Source: Sedimentisphaerales bacterium | Lineage (GTDB): Bacteria > Planctomycetota > Phycisphaerae > Sedimentisphaerales > SG8-4 | Assembly: GCA_016932895.1 (NCBI GenBank) | Contig: JAFGCA010000770.1 | Location: 1-20,206 of the forward strand | Direction of reading: 5' to 3' | Length of the DNA stretch: 20,206 nt | In this document: positions 1 to 7,651 of the stretch, piece after piece | Layout: each line of letters begins with the position of its first letter | Numbering within the stretch: position 1 is the stretch's first letter | Program-made: the position numbers and the translations under genes | Notes under the pieces: generated by a model | What the model was told of the DNA's origin: nothing | What the model saw: the letters and a program-made list of their open reading frames with translations, nothing else | Database searches by the model: none

Positions 1-498
1 CACGCCGGCTGGTTCCAGGGCAAGGCCGCGGCATTAGCGACCGGCAAAAGGGTCAGTCATCAGCCGAACAGGCTGTTCGATTTCGACAAGGACGCGACGC
101 AGCTCGACCTCGCCCTGCCGGACGATCAGATGCGCGAGAAATGGGGCAAGGGCAAGGAGTGGACGAAGGTCTGGTGGATCTGGCAGAAGCTCGACGATCG
201 ATACGGACCGACCTGGTACCCGCGCTGGCGCTGGGTGCAGCACACGCGCTGGCAGAACGAGCCGGGCCGGCGGCTCAGTTGGGACGACGTGGTGGAGGAC
301 ATGAGCATTGCCGTCGGGGAGGACCTGTTCCCGTTCTTCCGCAAGATTGGAACCACCCTGGAAAAGGCTCGACTTGGCGACATCGAGTTTATGGGTGAAA
401 CGCTGAAGCTGCCCGTCGCGCCGCTGGACACGGGCCCGGCGGGACCTGTCCGCTTAGAGGCGATAGGAGACTACAGAAAGCCCCTTTTGCAGAAGTAA
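1..498 (+). CDS. C-terminal part of an unidentified protein (5' end outside window)
   Basis: The frame is open from base 1 to the TAA at 496-498, giving about 165 residues with no stop, so this is the tail of a longer gene. The first ATG inside it (130) has no special support as a start. The tail is rich in Trp and charged residues (for example KVWWIWQKLDDRYG, then WYPRWRWVQ) and has a later FPFFRKIGTTL stretch. The pattern of a 'W..l...yG..wyp' helix followed by 'FFr..Gt' vaguely recalls the end of M60-like or related gluzincin peptidase domains. The zinc-binding part would lie outside the window, so this is only a hint. It lies 52 nt upstream of the DUF4838 gene on the same strand and could share its transcript. 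Confidence 0.7.
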   Translation, partial: HAGWFQGKAAALATGKRVSHQPNRLFDFDKDATQLDLALPDDQMREKWGKGKEWTKVWWIWQKLDDRYGPTWYPRWRWVQHTRWQNEPGRRLSWDDVVEDMSIAVGEDLFPFFRKIGTTLEKARLGDIEFMGETLKLPVAPLDTGPAGPVRLEAIGDYRKPLLQK

Positions 499-550
499 TA
501 GGGACTTGCCATCCAGGCGATCAGGACCGACAGATAGAAAGGAGTATCCG

Positions 551-2398
551 GTGAGCTTGAAAAAGACAGCGGCAGCAGTGATTCTGACGACGGCATTCTA
601 TTTGAATGTCCCTGCGTCAAAAGGGACAGGACCGGAAACGGTGACGCTGGTGAAAGACGGCAAGCCGGTCGTCTCCATTGTCACTGAGACGAATCCAACA
701 CCGGCGGCCCGCCTGGCGGCCCTGGAACTCCAGTATCATATCCGAAAGATCACGGGCGCCGTCGTGCCGATACGCACGGATCGGCAAGACACGACTGGCG
801 CCCGGATTCTCGTCGGCCAGAGCAAGCAGACGAGCGCCCTGGGCATCGAGGCGGACGATTTCCAGCCGCTGGAATACCTCATCCAGTTCCGCCCCGGTAC
901 CATCGTCCTGATCGGGCGCGACTGGCACGACACGCAGGAGAACAGGGAGGAGCTCGGCCGGTCCACCTACGGCGACACCCTGGCATCGTACCGCCACAAA
1001 ATCGATTATCACAAGGCCACGGGACAAAGCTCGGAAGGCGCCACCCCCATCACGCTCCCCGGCTTCTTCGACGACCAGGGGACCTGCTACGCCACCTACG
1101 ATTTCCTGGAACGGTACTGCGGCGTCCGCTGGTACGGTCCCACGGAGCTGAACGTCGTATTTCCCTCCGAGAAAACGCTGACGGTATCGGGCCACACGAT
1201 CCGGCGGACGCGCGACCTGAAGCACGTCCACGCCACCGGCGGTTCCTGGCCCATCCTCAACGTGCAGTGGAACCGCCCCAGCGCCGACGAACTGAACCTC
1301 TACTGGCGGCGGATGCGCATCGGGGGCGAGAAGTGGGCCGGCAACCATACGATCCACCGCGCCACGGTGCAGTCCATTTTCAACGACTTGGAGTATCAGG
1401 CCCAGGGCAGGGGCAAGGGCAGCCAGGTGTGCTACACCCACCCCGAACTCATCCGGAAGGTCGCCCAGGCGGCCCGCGACTACTTCGACGGCAAGGAACT
1501 GCCGGCGGGCTTGAAGGCCATGGGTGACTACTTCGCCGTCGTGCCCGACGACAATGCGTCGTGGTGCCAGTGCGACCGATGCCGCGAGGTGCTCGCTGTC
1601 AGCCGGGCCGACAAGCGCGGCGCCGGGCACTTCAGCAACGCCAGCAGCAGCTACTACATCTTCAACTTCATCAACGAAGTGGCGAAGCAAGTGCGCCGGA
1701 CCCACCCGGACAAGTTCATCGCCGCCCTGGCCTACGCCTCCTACGCCTACCCGCCGAAGAACCTCAAGCTGGAGCCTAACATCAGCGTCGCCCCCTGCCT
1801 GCATACCTGCTATGGCTATGACAAGGCGACGACCGCGAACGACATGGCCCTCTACGAAGCCTGGCTGGCGGATAAGGGACGCCGCATCTATCTCTGGAAC
1901 TACTTCCACCACCCGCTGGAGCCCGCGGTGATCGGCAAGTGGAACTGCTTTCCGTGCTTCGAGCCGGACGTCATATCTCGCGTAGTGAAGCGCTATCACC
2001 GAGACGGTGTTCGCGGCGTCTTCCTCTGCGGAATCGGCCAGCAGCTTGACTACTATCTCTATATGCAGACCGCCTTCAACGTGGAGACAGACGGCGAAGA
2101 ACTCATCGACGAGTTTTTCGCCCGCTATTTCGGCGCCGCCGGCGCGCCCATGAAGAAGTTCTACTATCGCATCGCGGCCATCAACCGCGAAGAAGGCGTA
2201 GTCGGCCGCACCCGCGAACTCTCCTGGAAGCGCCTCGGAACACCCGAGCGCATGAAAGAACTACAGACCTATATCGAGCAGGCCGCCAGGCTCGCCGGTA
2301 CGGATATCGAGAAGCAGCGGGTAAACACGTGGAAAACGGGCGTCTGGGACTACATGAAAACCGGCTACGACAACTTCCACGCCCAGCCAGAACGCTAA
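551..2398 (+). CDS. Secreted DUF4838 domain-containing protein
   Basis: The chosen start is GTG 551: AAAGGAG (538-544) lies 6 nt upstream and the protein then begins with a clean signal peptide (MSLKKTAAAVILTTAFYL, cleavage near ASKG). An in-frame TTG at 506 lacks such a site. The product is 615 aa. Family hallmarks are an N-terminal alpha/beta region with ARLAALELQYHIRKITG (about residue 52 on) and ILVGQS (about 85), then GTCYATYDFLERYCGVRWYG (about 177-196) and a Cys-rich loop DDNASWCQCDRC (about 333-345). DUF4838 proteins resemble GH67 alpha-glucuronidases in their N-terminal and barrel regions and are common in polysaccharide-degrading planctomycetes and Bacteroidetes; the substrate is unknown. 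A role outside the cytoplasm in glycan breakdown is inferred. The gene ends convergent with the ankyrin gene, 54 nt away. Confidence 0.88.
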   Translation: MSLKKTAAAVILTTAFYLNVPASKGTGPETVTLVKDGKPVVSIVTETNPTPAARLAALELQYHIRKITGAVVPIRTDRQDTTGARILVGQSKQTSALGIEADDFQPLEYLIQFRPGTIVLIGRDWHDTQENREELGRSTYGDTLASYRHKIDYHKATGQSSEGATPITLPGFFDDQGTCYATYDFLERYCGVRWYGPTELNVVFPSEKTLTVSGHTIRRTRDLKHVHATGGSWPILNVQWNRPSADELNLYWRRMRIGGEKWAGNHTIHRATVQSIFNDLEYQAQGRGKGSQVCYTHPELIRKVAQAARDYFDGKELPAGLKAMGDYFAVVPDDNASWCQCDRCREVLAVSRADKRGAGHFSNASSSYYIFNFINEVAKQVRRTHPDKFIAALAYASYAYPPKNLKLEPNISVAPCLHTCYGYDKATTANDMALYEAWLADKGRRIYLWNYFHHPLEPAVIGKWNCFPCFEPDVISRVVKRYHRDGVRGVFLCGIGQQLDYYLYMQTAFNVETDGEELIDEFFARYFGAAGAPMKKFYYRIAAINREEGVVGRTRELSWKRLGTPERMKELQTYIEQAARLAGTDIEKQRVNTWKTGVWDYMKTGYDNFHAQPER

Positions 2399-2452
2399 CA
2401 AACACCCGCGCATCGCGCAACCGATAACGCCGAAAGGGGCCTTCCGAAATCC

Positions 2453-4135
2453 TCACTCCCGGCCCGCTCCATGCTGGCGGAGTAACTGGACAAGGTCCTC
2501 ATGTTTCTGGCAAAGCGCCTCGTCCAGCGGCGTACGGCCGGCATTGTCCTGCGCGTCAGCATCGGCACCGTGGGACAGCAGCAATTCGACAGTCTCTTTC
2601 CGCCCTCGAAGCGCGGCGTCGTGCAAAGGCGTATCGCCATCTCGGTCTCTGGCATTGACGTTCGCCCCACGCTCGCAAAGCAAACCCACCATCCGGGCAG
2701 CCACTCGCTGTGGAATCTCTCGTTCAAGAGCCTCATAGAGATCCGTGTCACTCGACCGCGCGTGGGGACGGTAGCGCGCAAAAACACGGTTCACTTCCGC
2801 ATAATACGTAGCAACTATGGCTCCGTGTAGAGGCGTTCGGCCCGCGTCGTCGCGGGCGTCGATTCGCGCACCAGCGGCCAGGAGAATCTCGGCACCGTCC
2901 TGATGTCCCCCTCGGATCGCCTCGTGTAGCGGCGTCCGGCCGCCCGGCTCGCGTTCCCATCGCCGGAGTTTCGGATTGTGTATGGTTCGGGCGTGAACGT
3001 CGGCACCTTGGCGAATCAGAAGGGCAACGGTTTTATCGTCCCCTTCGCAAGCAGCCTGATGCAATGGTGTAACACCGCTCCTATCCTGCGCGTTGACCTC
3101 AGCACCGTCGGCAAGCAGGAGTTCGACAATCTCACTGGCCCCCCGCCGGGCGGCACTGTGCAACGACGTACGCCCCTGCGAATCGACTGCGTTTGCCTTC
3201 GCTCCATGGCGCAAGAGCAGTTGCACGATCCGGATGCGGATGTTGCGGACCGTCTGGTCCACCAGAGCGTCACGATCTTCCGCATCCATTTCGGCGGCGT
3301 CAGGGTGCCGGTCCCTGACAACCCTCTCAGCTTTACTCCAGTAATCGCTTTCGACGGCCTCATCAAGCAGCGTTTTGCCCCCGTGGCCCTCCACATTGAC
3401 GCTCGCGCCGGCGCCGAGCAGTGCCTCCACCACATCAACATACCCTCTGCCGACAGCGATCTTGAGCGGGCTGTCTCTGTGGCGCCTGGCCGTCAACACG
3501 ACGTTGGGATTGGCGCCATGGGCAAGCAGCACTTTGACGAGTCCCGCTTCGCCGACTTCGACGGCAACGTGGAATGGGCTCACTCCGTCTTCGTCTCTGA
3601 CATCAACGTTGGCGTGATGTGCCAGGAGTATCTCGGCCGTGGTGGCGTTGCCGTCCCTGGCAGCGTAGTGCAATGCGGTGCGACCGAAAGCGTCCTGGGC
3701 GTTCACATCGACGCCCGTGCTGATGAGGCGCCGGACTGCTTCGGTATCGTCGAGGTAGGCCGCCGCATGTATCGTGACATCCGACCCAACGCCGACCAGG
3801 AAACGTACCACCTCACGATGGTCTGCTGTCATGGCCAGAGCGGTCGACGTGCGCCCCTTGGCGTCGACCGCGTCAAGTTTGGCGAACGCGGAAACGAGCA
3901 ACTCGACCATCTCGAGATGCCCTTGTGCGGCAGCTTTGTGCAGTGCCGTCATGCCATCGTCATCGCGGGCGTTGACGCGCGTCCCGTTGGCGATGAGTTC
4001 CGCTGCCCGCTCCAGATCGCCCGCACGGGCCGCCTGGTGAAGCGCGCTCCAGGAATGCGAACGTCTCTTCTCGCAGCCGGCGGCGCAAAGCAACAACCCC
4101 GCTGCGACCAGGCAAGACACTGCGCTTTGTTTCAC
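2453..4135 (-). CDS. Ankyrin-repeat lipoprotein (about 14 repeats)
   Basis: The chosen start is GTG 4135: AGGAGG (rc of 4145-4150) lies 9 nt upstream. A second GTG at 4141 is too close to that site, and the frame is open further up to 4219. The 560-aa product starts with a lipoprotein-type signal (MKQSAVSCLVAAGLLLCAAGC; the lipid-bearing Cys would follow AAG). Nearly all the rest is ankyrin repeats: 'RTPLHEA..G....veiLLa.GA.vnarD..G' units run from about residue 28 to the C-terminus, about 14 in all. Two are stretched by inserts, around nt 3190-3340 and nt 2690-2800. Ankyrin repeats bind proteins; a cell-envelope protein-binding role is inferred, with no catalytic domain visible. A weak promoter-like pair, TTGCTC (rc 4201-4206) and TAGACT (rc 4177-4182) spaced 18 nt, lies upstream. 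Confidence 0.9.
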   Translation of the reverse strand: MKQSAVSCLVAAGLLLCAAGCEKRRSHSWSALHQAARAGDLERAAELIANGTRVNARDDDGMTALHKAAAQGHLEMVELLVSAFAKLDAVDAKGRTSTALAMTADHREVVRFLVGVGSDVTIHAAAYLDDTEAVRRLISTGVDVNAQDAFGRTALHYAARDGNATTAEILLAHHANVDVRDEDGVSPFHVAVEVGEAGLVKVLLAHGANPNVVLTARRHRDSPLKIAVGRGYVDVVEALLGAGASVNVEGHGGKTLLDEAVESDYWSKAERVVRDRHPDAAEMDAEDRDALVDQTVRNIRIRIVQLLLRHGAKANAVDSQGRTSLHSAARRGASEIVELLLADGAEVNAQDRSGVTPLHQAACEGDDKTVALLIRQGADVHARTIHNPKLRRWEREPGGRTPLHEAIRGGHQDGAEILLAAGARIDARDDAGRTPLHGAIVATYYAEVNRVFARYRPHARSSDTDLYEALEREIPQRVAARMVGLLCERGANVNARDRDGDTPLHDAALRGRKETVELLLSHGADADAQDNAGRTPLDEALCQKHEDLVQLLRQHGAGRE

Positions 4136-4296
4136 TGCCACGCGCCTCCTATGCACACTTACCGAATCCCCCCCATAGTCTAAGACATACCGGAAAGATG
4201 GAGCAAGAAAAATGCACATTCTTTTCGAAAAAGACGCGGCGGTCTACCCCCGGAAACCGGTGCTGATTCCAGGTTTTGACGGGTGGGGATTGGTGG

Positions 4297-4312
4297 CGCG
4301 GGCGCGCCCGCG
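4297..4312. repeat. Perfect 16-nt GC palindrome in the intergenic gap
   Basis: CGCGGGCGCGCCCGCG is fully self-complementary. It lies about 70 nt past the stop of the VCBS gene and upstream of the ankyrin gene, both read on -. No T-tract follows on either strand, so it is not a typical intrinsic terminator. It could be a factor-dependent or structural element, or chance in GC-rich DNA. Confidence 0.4.
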
Positions 4313-4382
4313 ACTATCCCTGCCAGAGGCGGGCGATGCCTGCTTGCGATCAGCGTGCCAGCGTACGTCTGCGGGCGGCTCT

Positions 4383-5570
4383 TTATTCGGGGTGGTCGGC
4401 GCGCCAGAGGTCGGCGAAGAGGCGGAGGTCCTGGTCGTCTACGGCGCCGTCGTTGTTGAGGTCGGCGGGCGAGCCTTCGGGCCCGAGGGGCTGATCGAGG
4501 GCACGGACCAGAACGGTGAAGTCGTCGCCGTCGAGCGCCCCGTCGGCGTCGAAATCGCCGATCTTCGGGATGCCGCGATAGAGGCGTATCTTACCGTCGC
4601 CGGAGCCGACGAGCAGGTCCCAGTACCCGTCCTTCGGGCCGAAGTGGCCGTCGCCGGTCCAGTGACACACGGACGGGCGCGAACGAGGCGAGCCGAGCAG
4701 ATCGATCGGCACGCCCTCGGACAGAACGACCGAGTAGCCCTCGAACATGGGCAGCGACTCGGTGCCGGTGTTCTGATAGAAGAGGATCAGGCCATCGGTA
4801 TTGCCGACGAGCAGGTCCTTTCTGCCGTCAGCGTCCAGGTCCATGACCGCGGGGCTCGAACGGCCGCTGGGGACGAGCAAATCGCGATCACCGGCCATGA
4901 CGTAGGAGCCGTCCGGCGGAGAATAGTAGAAATGCGGGGGGATAGCGGTGCCACAGCCGCAGTTGTAGTAGACGTGGATCATCCCGTCGAGGGCCCCGGA
5001 GACGATGTCCAGCATGCCGTCCTGGTTCCAGTCCACCATGACAGGCGTCGCCCGCGCCCCGACGTCGAGATTCCAGATGTCGCCGCTGCCGACCCTGACG
5101 TTCGCGCCGGCATCGAAGGCCGGCTCGTTGTCATCGGTGACGTTCAGAAAAATCTTCACGGTGCCGTTGGCCTGGCCGACGAGCAGGTCCTTGCGGTCGT
5201 CCTCGTCCCAGTAGACCACGCGCGGGAAACAGCCCAGGCAGCCCTGGGCCGGACAGGCCAGGTCCGCCCCGTCCGCCTGCACGTAAAAGTAGTCCACAAA
5301 GCACGGGTCCGCCTCCGTGCCCACGTTCAGGTACACGCGAACCTTGGCGTCGCCGAAGCTGCCGCCCTCGCCGACGATGAGGTCTTTGAGCAGATCGTTG
5401 TTCCAATCCTCAAACGACGGAACGGAATAGCCCGGCACGACGATGTCACCACCGCCGGCCTGCACGAACTCCTCGGGCCCGAGATCGAAAACCACGTCCT
5501 GGGCCAGGCCGACTACAGGGAAAGCCACAAGGGCTACAGTCACAACAACAACCGCTCGCATACGGTCCAT
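4383..5570 (-). CDS. Secreted VCBS/FG-GAP repeat protein with dockerin-like C-terminus
   Basis: The start is ATG 5570, with GAGGAGG 6 nt upstream; the in-frame GTG at 5585 lies before that site. The 395-aa product has a signal peptide (MDRMRAVVVVTVALVAFPVVGLAQ). At least five propeller blades of the FG-GAP/VCBS type follow, each with a calcium-loop-like segment and a KDLLVG core: EDWNNDLLKDLIVG, YWDEDDRKDLLVG, DWNQDGMLDIVSG, DLDADGRKDLLVG and DGYWDLLVG. The end carries two dockerin-like calcium-binding motifs, GDFDADGALDGDDFTVL and ADLNNDGAVDDQDLRLF. Such tails are frequent in planctomycete secreted proteins that have no cellulosome, so binding to a scaffold cohesin is not implied. Two Cys clusters (around nt 5230-5260 and 4960-4970) may form disulphides. 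The function is unknown; an adhesive or calcium-dependent structural role is inferred. Confidence 0.88.
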   Translation of the reverse strand: MDRMRAVVVVTVALVAFPVVGLAQDVVFDLGPEEFVQAGGGDIVVPGYSVPSFEDWNNDLLKDLIVGEGGSFGDAKVRVYLNVGTEADPCFVDYFYVQADGADLACPAQGCLGCFPRVVYWDEDDRKDLLVGQANGTVKIFLNVTDDNEPAFDAGANVRVGSGDIWNLDVGARATPVMVDWNQDGMLDIVSGALDGMIHVYYNCGCGTAIPPHFYYSPPDGSYVMAGDRDLLVPSGRSSPAVMDLDADGRKDLLVGNTDGLILFYQNTGTESLPMFEGYSVVLSEGVPIDLLGSPRSRPSVCHWTGDGHFGPKDGYWDLLVGSGDGKIRLYRGIPKIGDFDADGALDGDDFTVLVRALDQPLGPEGSPADLNNDGAVDDQDLRLFADLWRADHPE

Positions 5571-5937
5571 GACAAACCTCCTCACAAAATCGCCGCCGAC
5601 CCATCCGGATGGCGAATGGGAAGTGTCGTCCCTTACACTCCTCTCTCATACGGATCAGGAACAAATCGCGCGCGATAAGACGTTGTCATCCTGAGCCGCA
5701 GGCGAAGGATCTCGCCTGAGAACGGTGAGTTTCTTTCGTACGCAGCCCAGATCCTTCACTGCGCTCCGCTTCGTTCAGGATGACATATCGCGCAAAACGC
5801 AATCATCACTCTTATACGCGCTCATTATAGGAAAACAGGCGAGACAAGTCAATGGTGACGCTCTCGTCGCGGTCGTAGTCCGAGAATATCCGGGCCGAGA
5901 GATCTGTGGCGTCGCAATGACGGCACGAAGGCGACGA
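5571..5937. other. Gene-free stretch between the FHA-GAF gene and the VCBS gene
   Basis: These 367 nt separate two genes that both read on -. They hold the dispersed palindromic element at 5684-5784 and otherwise no convincing ORF. No clear -35/-10 pair for the VCBS gene could be picked out. Around 5892-5933 there is a weak GTCGC...GCGAC pairing at the 3' side of the FHA-GAF gene that could act in its transcript end, but it has no T-tract. Confidence 0.6.
5684..5784. repeat. 101-bp imperfect palindromic dispersed repeat, copy 1
   Basis: The left arm begins TGTCATCCTGA and ends GAAGGATCT (5684-5712). The right arm (5749-5784) is its near reverse complement, beginning AGATCCTTC and ending TCAGGATGACA. 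Outside the arms GCGCGATA (5670-5677) and TATCGCGC (5786-5793) also pair, extending the symmetry. The inner 36 nt form the loop or centre. A related copy occurs at 16554-16635. TCATCCTGA...GAAGGATC elements recur as intergenic repeats in many bacterial genomes; that they are mobile or transposase-mobilised (REP/MITE-like) is inference. Confidence 0.75.
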
Positions 5938-6819
5938 TCAGATGAGGAAGCGGCTCAGCACGGCGGCGGTGTGGATGGACAGCATCATCAGGTAGTCCAG
6001 ATCGCCCAGCGTGTAGTGGTCGTGGACCATGGCGTTGTCGACGTAGACGACGCCGTAACAACCGCTCTGGCTTCGGATGGCGGCGATCAGGGCCGAGCGG
6101 ATGCGGGCCTTCTCCTCGACGTCGGCGCCGACCCGGGGCAAGACCAGAGACTGGCCGCGCTCCACGGCCTGGTTGATCCTGGCCGCGAGCTTCAGGTCGC
6201 CCAACTCCACGGACTGACCGTCGCGCCGCTTACCCGCGTGATACGTCATCGGGCCGTTCGGCTGCTCGCGCAGCGCGCACCACGTATGAAAGGCGCTGAA
6301 CTGCTTGACTGAGATGTTCAGCAGCGTCACCAGCAGATCTTCGAGATTCTCGGCCCTGCAAACCGCTTCGCAGGCCTGGGAGAAATCGGAGAGCCGCTTG
6401 GCCGGCAGCCGCATGGCCGGGGCATGGCCGGCATCGGGTTTTCGCACCACGGTCTCGTGGACGGGCGTCGCCAGCCCCGCTTCGAGATTGAGCGTGTCCT
6501 CGAACTGGGCCGGGTGGGCGACCTGCGGCTGATCTTCAACGCTGACTTCCATCGTAAAATCAGTAATACGAATCGAGTCGCCGGTCTTGATCTCGGAGGT
6601 ACGGACGGCCTCCCCGTTGAGATAGGTCTTGTTGGCCGAACCGAGATCCTGGACGTGCCACTTGCCGTTGTCGTTGCAGAGAATCAAGGCGTGCTTCTTC
6701 GAGACGGTCCGATCAGGCAAAAAGACGTGGCTGTCCGCGGCCCTTCCGATGTTGATGGGCCCCTGAGCGAACTGAAACTCTTTCGTTTCCCCATCTTTGT
6801 GTTTTAGTACCAGACGCAT
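5938..6819 (-). CDS. FHA-GAF domain signalling protein
   Basis: The start is ATG 6819, with GGAGG (rc 6829-6833) 8 nt upstream; the in-frame ATG at 6846 lies before that site. The 293-aa product has no signal peptide and is cytoplasmic. Residues 1-95 form a forkhead-associated domain, which binds phosphothreonine peptides: Gly25-Arg26, Ser40-x-x-His43 and Asn68-Gly69 are all present in INIGRA, SKKH and TYLNG. A linker of about 60 residues follows. Residues from about 155 to the end look like a GAF domain (LSDFSQACEAVCRAENLEDL at its start, GCYGVVYVDN and YTLGDLDYLMMLS later), which often binds small ligands or dimerises. No output domain (cyclase, kinase, HD-GYP, sigma54 AAA+) is present, so it probably acts by binding a partner in a Ser/Thr-kinase pathway; the partner is not visible here. 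Confidence 0.88.
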   Translation of the reverse strand: MRLVLKHKDGETKEFQFAQGPINIGRAADSHVFLPDRTVSKKHALILCNDNGKWHVQDLGSANKTYLNGEAVRTSEIKTGDSIRITDFTMEVSVEDQPQVAHPAQFEDTLNLEAGLATPVHETVVRKPDAGHAPAMRLPAKRLSDFSQACEAVCRAENLEDLLVTLLNISVKQFSAFHTWCALREQPNGPMTYHAGKRRDGQSVELGDLKLAARINQAVERGQSLVLPRVGADVEEKARIRSALIAAIRSQSGCYGVVYVDNAMVHDHYTLGDLDYLMMLSIHTAAVLSRFLI

Positions 6820-6860
6820 CGTCAATGCCTCCGCATCCGGGTTCATATAAGCGTTGTTCG

Positions 6861-6889
6861 ATTATCCTTTGTCTGGCCGCTCTTGTCAA
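6861..6889 (-). promoter_or_regulatory. Sigma70-type promoter of the FHA-GAF gene
   Basis: On - the sequence reads TTGACA (rc 6884-6889), 17 nt, GATAAT (rc 6861-6866). This is a perfect -35 with ideal spacing and a one-mismatch -10. Transcription would begin near 6854 and give a leader of about 35 nt with the GGAGG site in it, which also supports ATG 6819 as the start. Confidence 0.75.
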
Positions 6890-6975
6890 GTAAAACAATG
6901 CGGCGTATTGGATGGGGCTCGCGTCAACGCCGGCGCCCGTCCCTGGCGTCGCCGGCAAACCCCTAAATGCCTTAT

Positions 6976-7162
6976 CTAACTACCCTTAGGCGCTTTGCGG
7001 AGTCGATGACGATACTGATCGAGGATGACCGCGGCCACGATTACGCATCCGGTAATCAGGCGTTTGGTATATTCCTGGGCACCGATCCGGGCCAGGCCGG
7101 CCCCAAGCGGGGCACAAATCAGCCCCCCCAAGAAGCCGCTGCAACCGAGCCAACGCCGCCGG
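6976..7162 (-). pseudogene. 3' relic of an RbsC-type sugar ABC permease gene
   Basis: Read on -, 6976 to about 7105 encodes GAGLARIGAQEYTKRL, then ITGCVIVAAVILDQYRHRL and RKAPKGS, ending at TAG. This matches the last 42 residues of the intact permease at 10715-11695 with only two changes (Gln to Arg, Arg to Gly). Over these 42 codons I count 10 base changes, 8 of them synonymous. Further upstream (7106-7162) nucleotide similarity continues, from the codons for GG-GSV, but one base is missing and a TGA falls in frame. Similarity stops near 7162, so about four fifths of the gene is gone. The mostly silent differences suggest a once-functional paralogue rather than a fresh copy of the neighbouring gene. 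Confidence 0.85.
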
Positions 7163-7651
7163 AAATCGCGGTAAGGTGGGTCGCGAAAGTGCCGAAACTT
7201 CCGACTTCGAACGAACTGGCGTCTCTGGGGACCTTCGCGGTAGATTTGCGGGCCACATACGTTGCAATCGAGGCCCCGATTGTGGTATTATGGAACCGGT
7301 CGCGCACAAGGATGCAGAATACGAAGCTAAACGGGAAATCTCCGTTCAGTTGCGGAATTCACATGAAGAATCGAGCATACAAGGGGCCGCGGGGTGAAGT
7401 GGTGTTGGCTGCCTGGGTCAACTTGGAGGCCGGCCTCTGAGGCATTCGTTCCCAGCTTGAACGCGTGGTGCCCTTCAAGATACCCGCAAATCCCCGAATC
7501 ATCTCTACGATAACCATGTCTTGAGGTCATCACCATGAATGCCCCACGGGTGTTCTCTTACCAGAGTGTAAGATCAGACGGAGAAGGTAAATAGGACGGA
7601 AGAAACTGGTGGCGGTTCCAACTTTCAACCTTTTTTTGCAGGAGGATGATC
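7163..7651. other. Gene-free stretch upstream of the LamG gene
   Basis: These 489 nt contain no convincing gene. Short ORFs here have no ribosome-binding site or recognisable family; the longest, on + to 7440, is in part antisense to the permease relic. A + strand pair TTGCAA (7262-7267), 18 nt, TATTAT (7286-7291) resembles a promoter. A small hairpin TCTTAC/GTAAGA sits at 7556-7573. The LamG gene's GGAGG is at 7641-7645. The 3' part is presumably the LamG promoter and leader, but I could not assign the promoter. Confidence 0.5.

Noticed and set aside
617..1999. Long - ORF of 460 codons
   Set aside because: Antisense shadow of the DUF4838 gene with no recognisable motif.
2978..4183. Long + ORF of 401 codons
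   Set aside because: It is antisense to the ankyrin gene, whose repeats are unmistakable; the + product has no family character.
4212..5678. Long + ORF of 488 codons
   Set aside because: Antisense shadow of the VCBS/dockerin-like gene; Val/Ala/Arg-rich product typical of a GC-rich reverse frame.
7262..7397. Promoter-like TTGCAA-18-TATTAT followed by a 35-codon ORF from ATG 7290
   Set aside because: The ATG overlaps the -10 box and has no ribosome-binding site, so the two cannot work together; too short to support as a gene.
6967..7440. + ORF of 157 codons
   Set aside because: Its first part mirrors the + shadow of the permease gene (compare 10712 onward), so it reads the wrong strand of the permease relic; the rest has no support.
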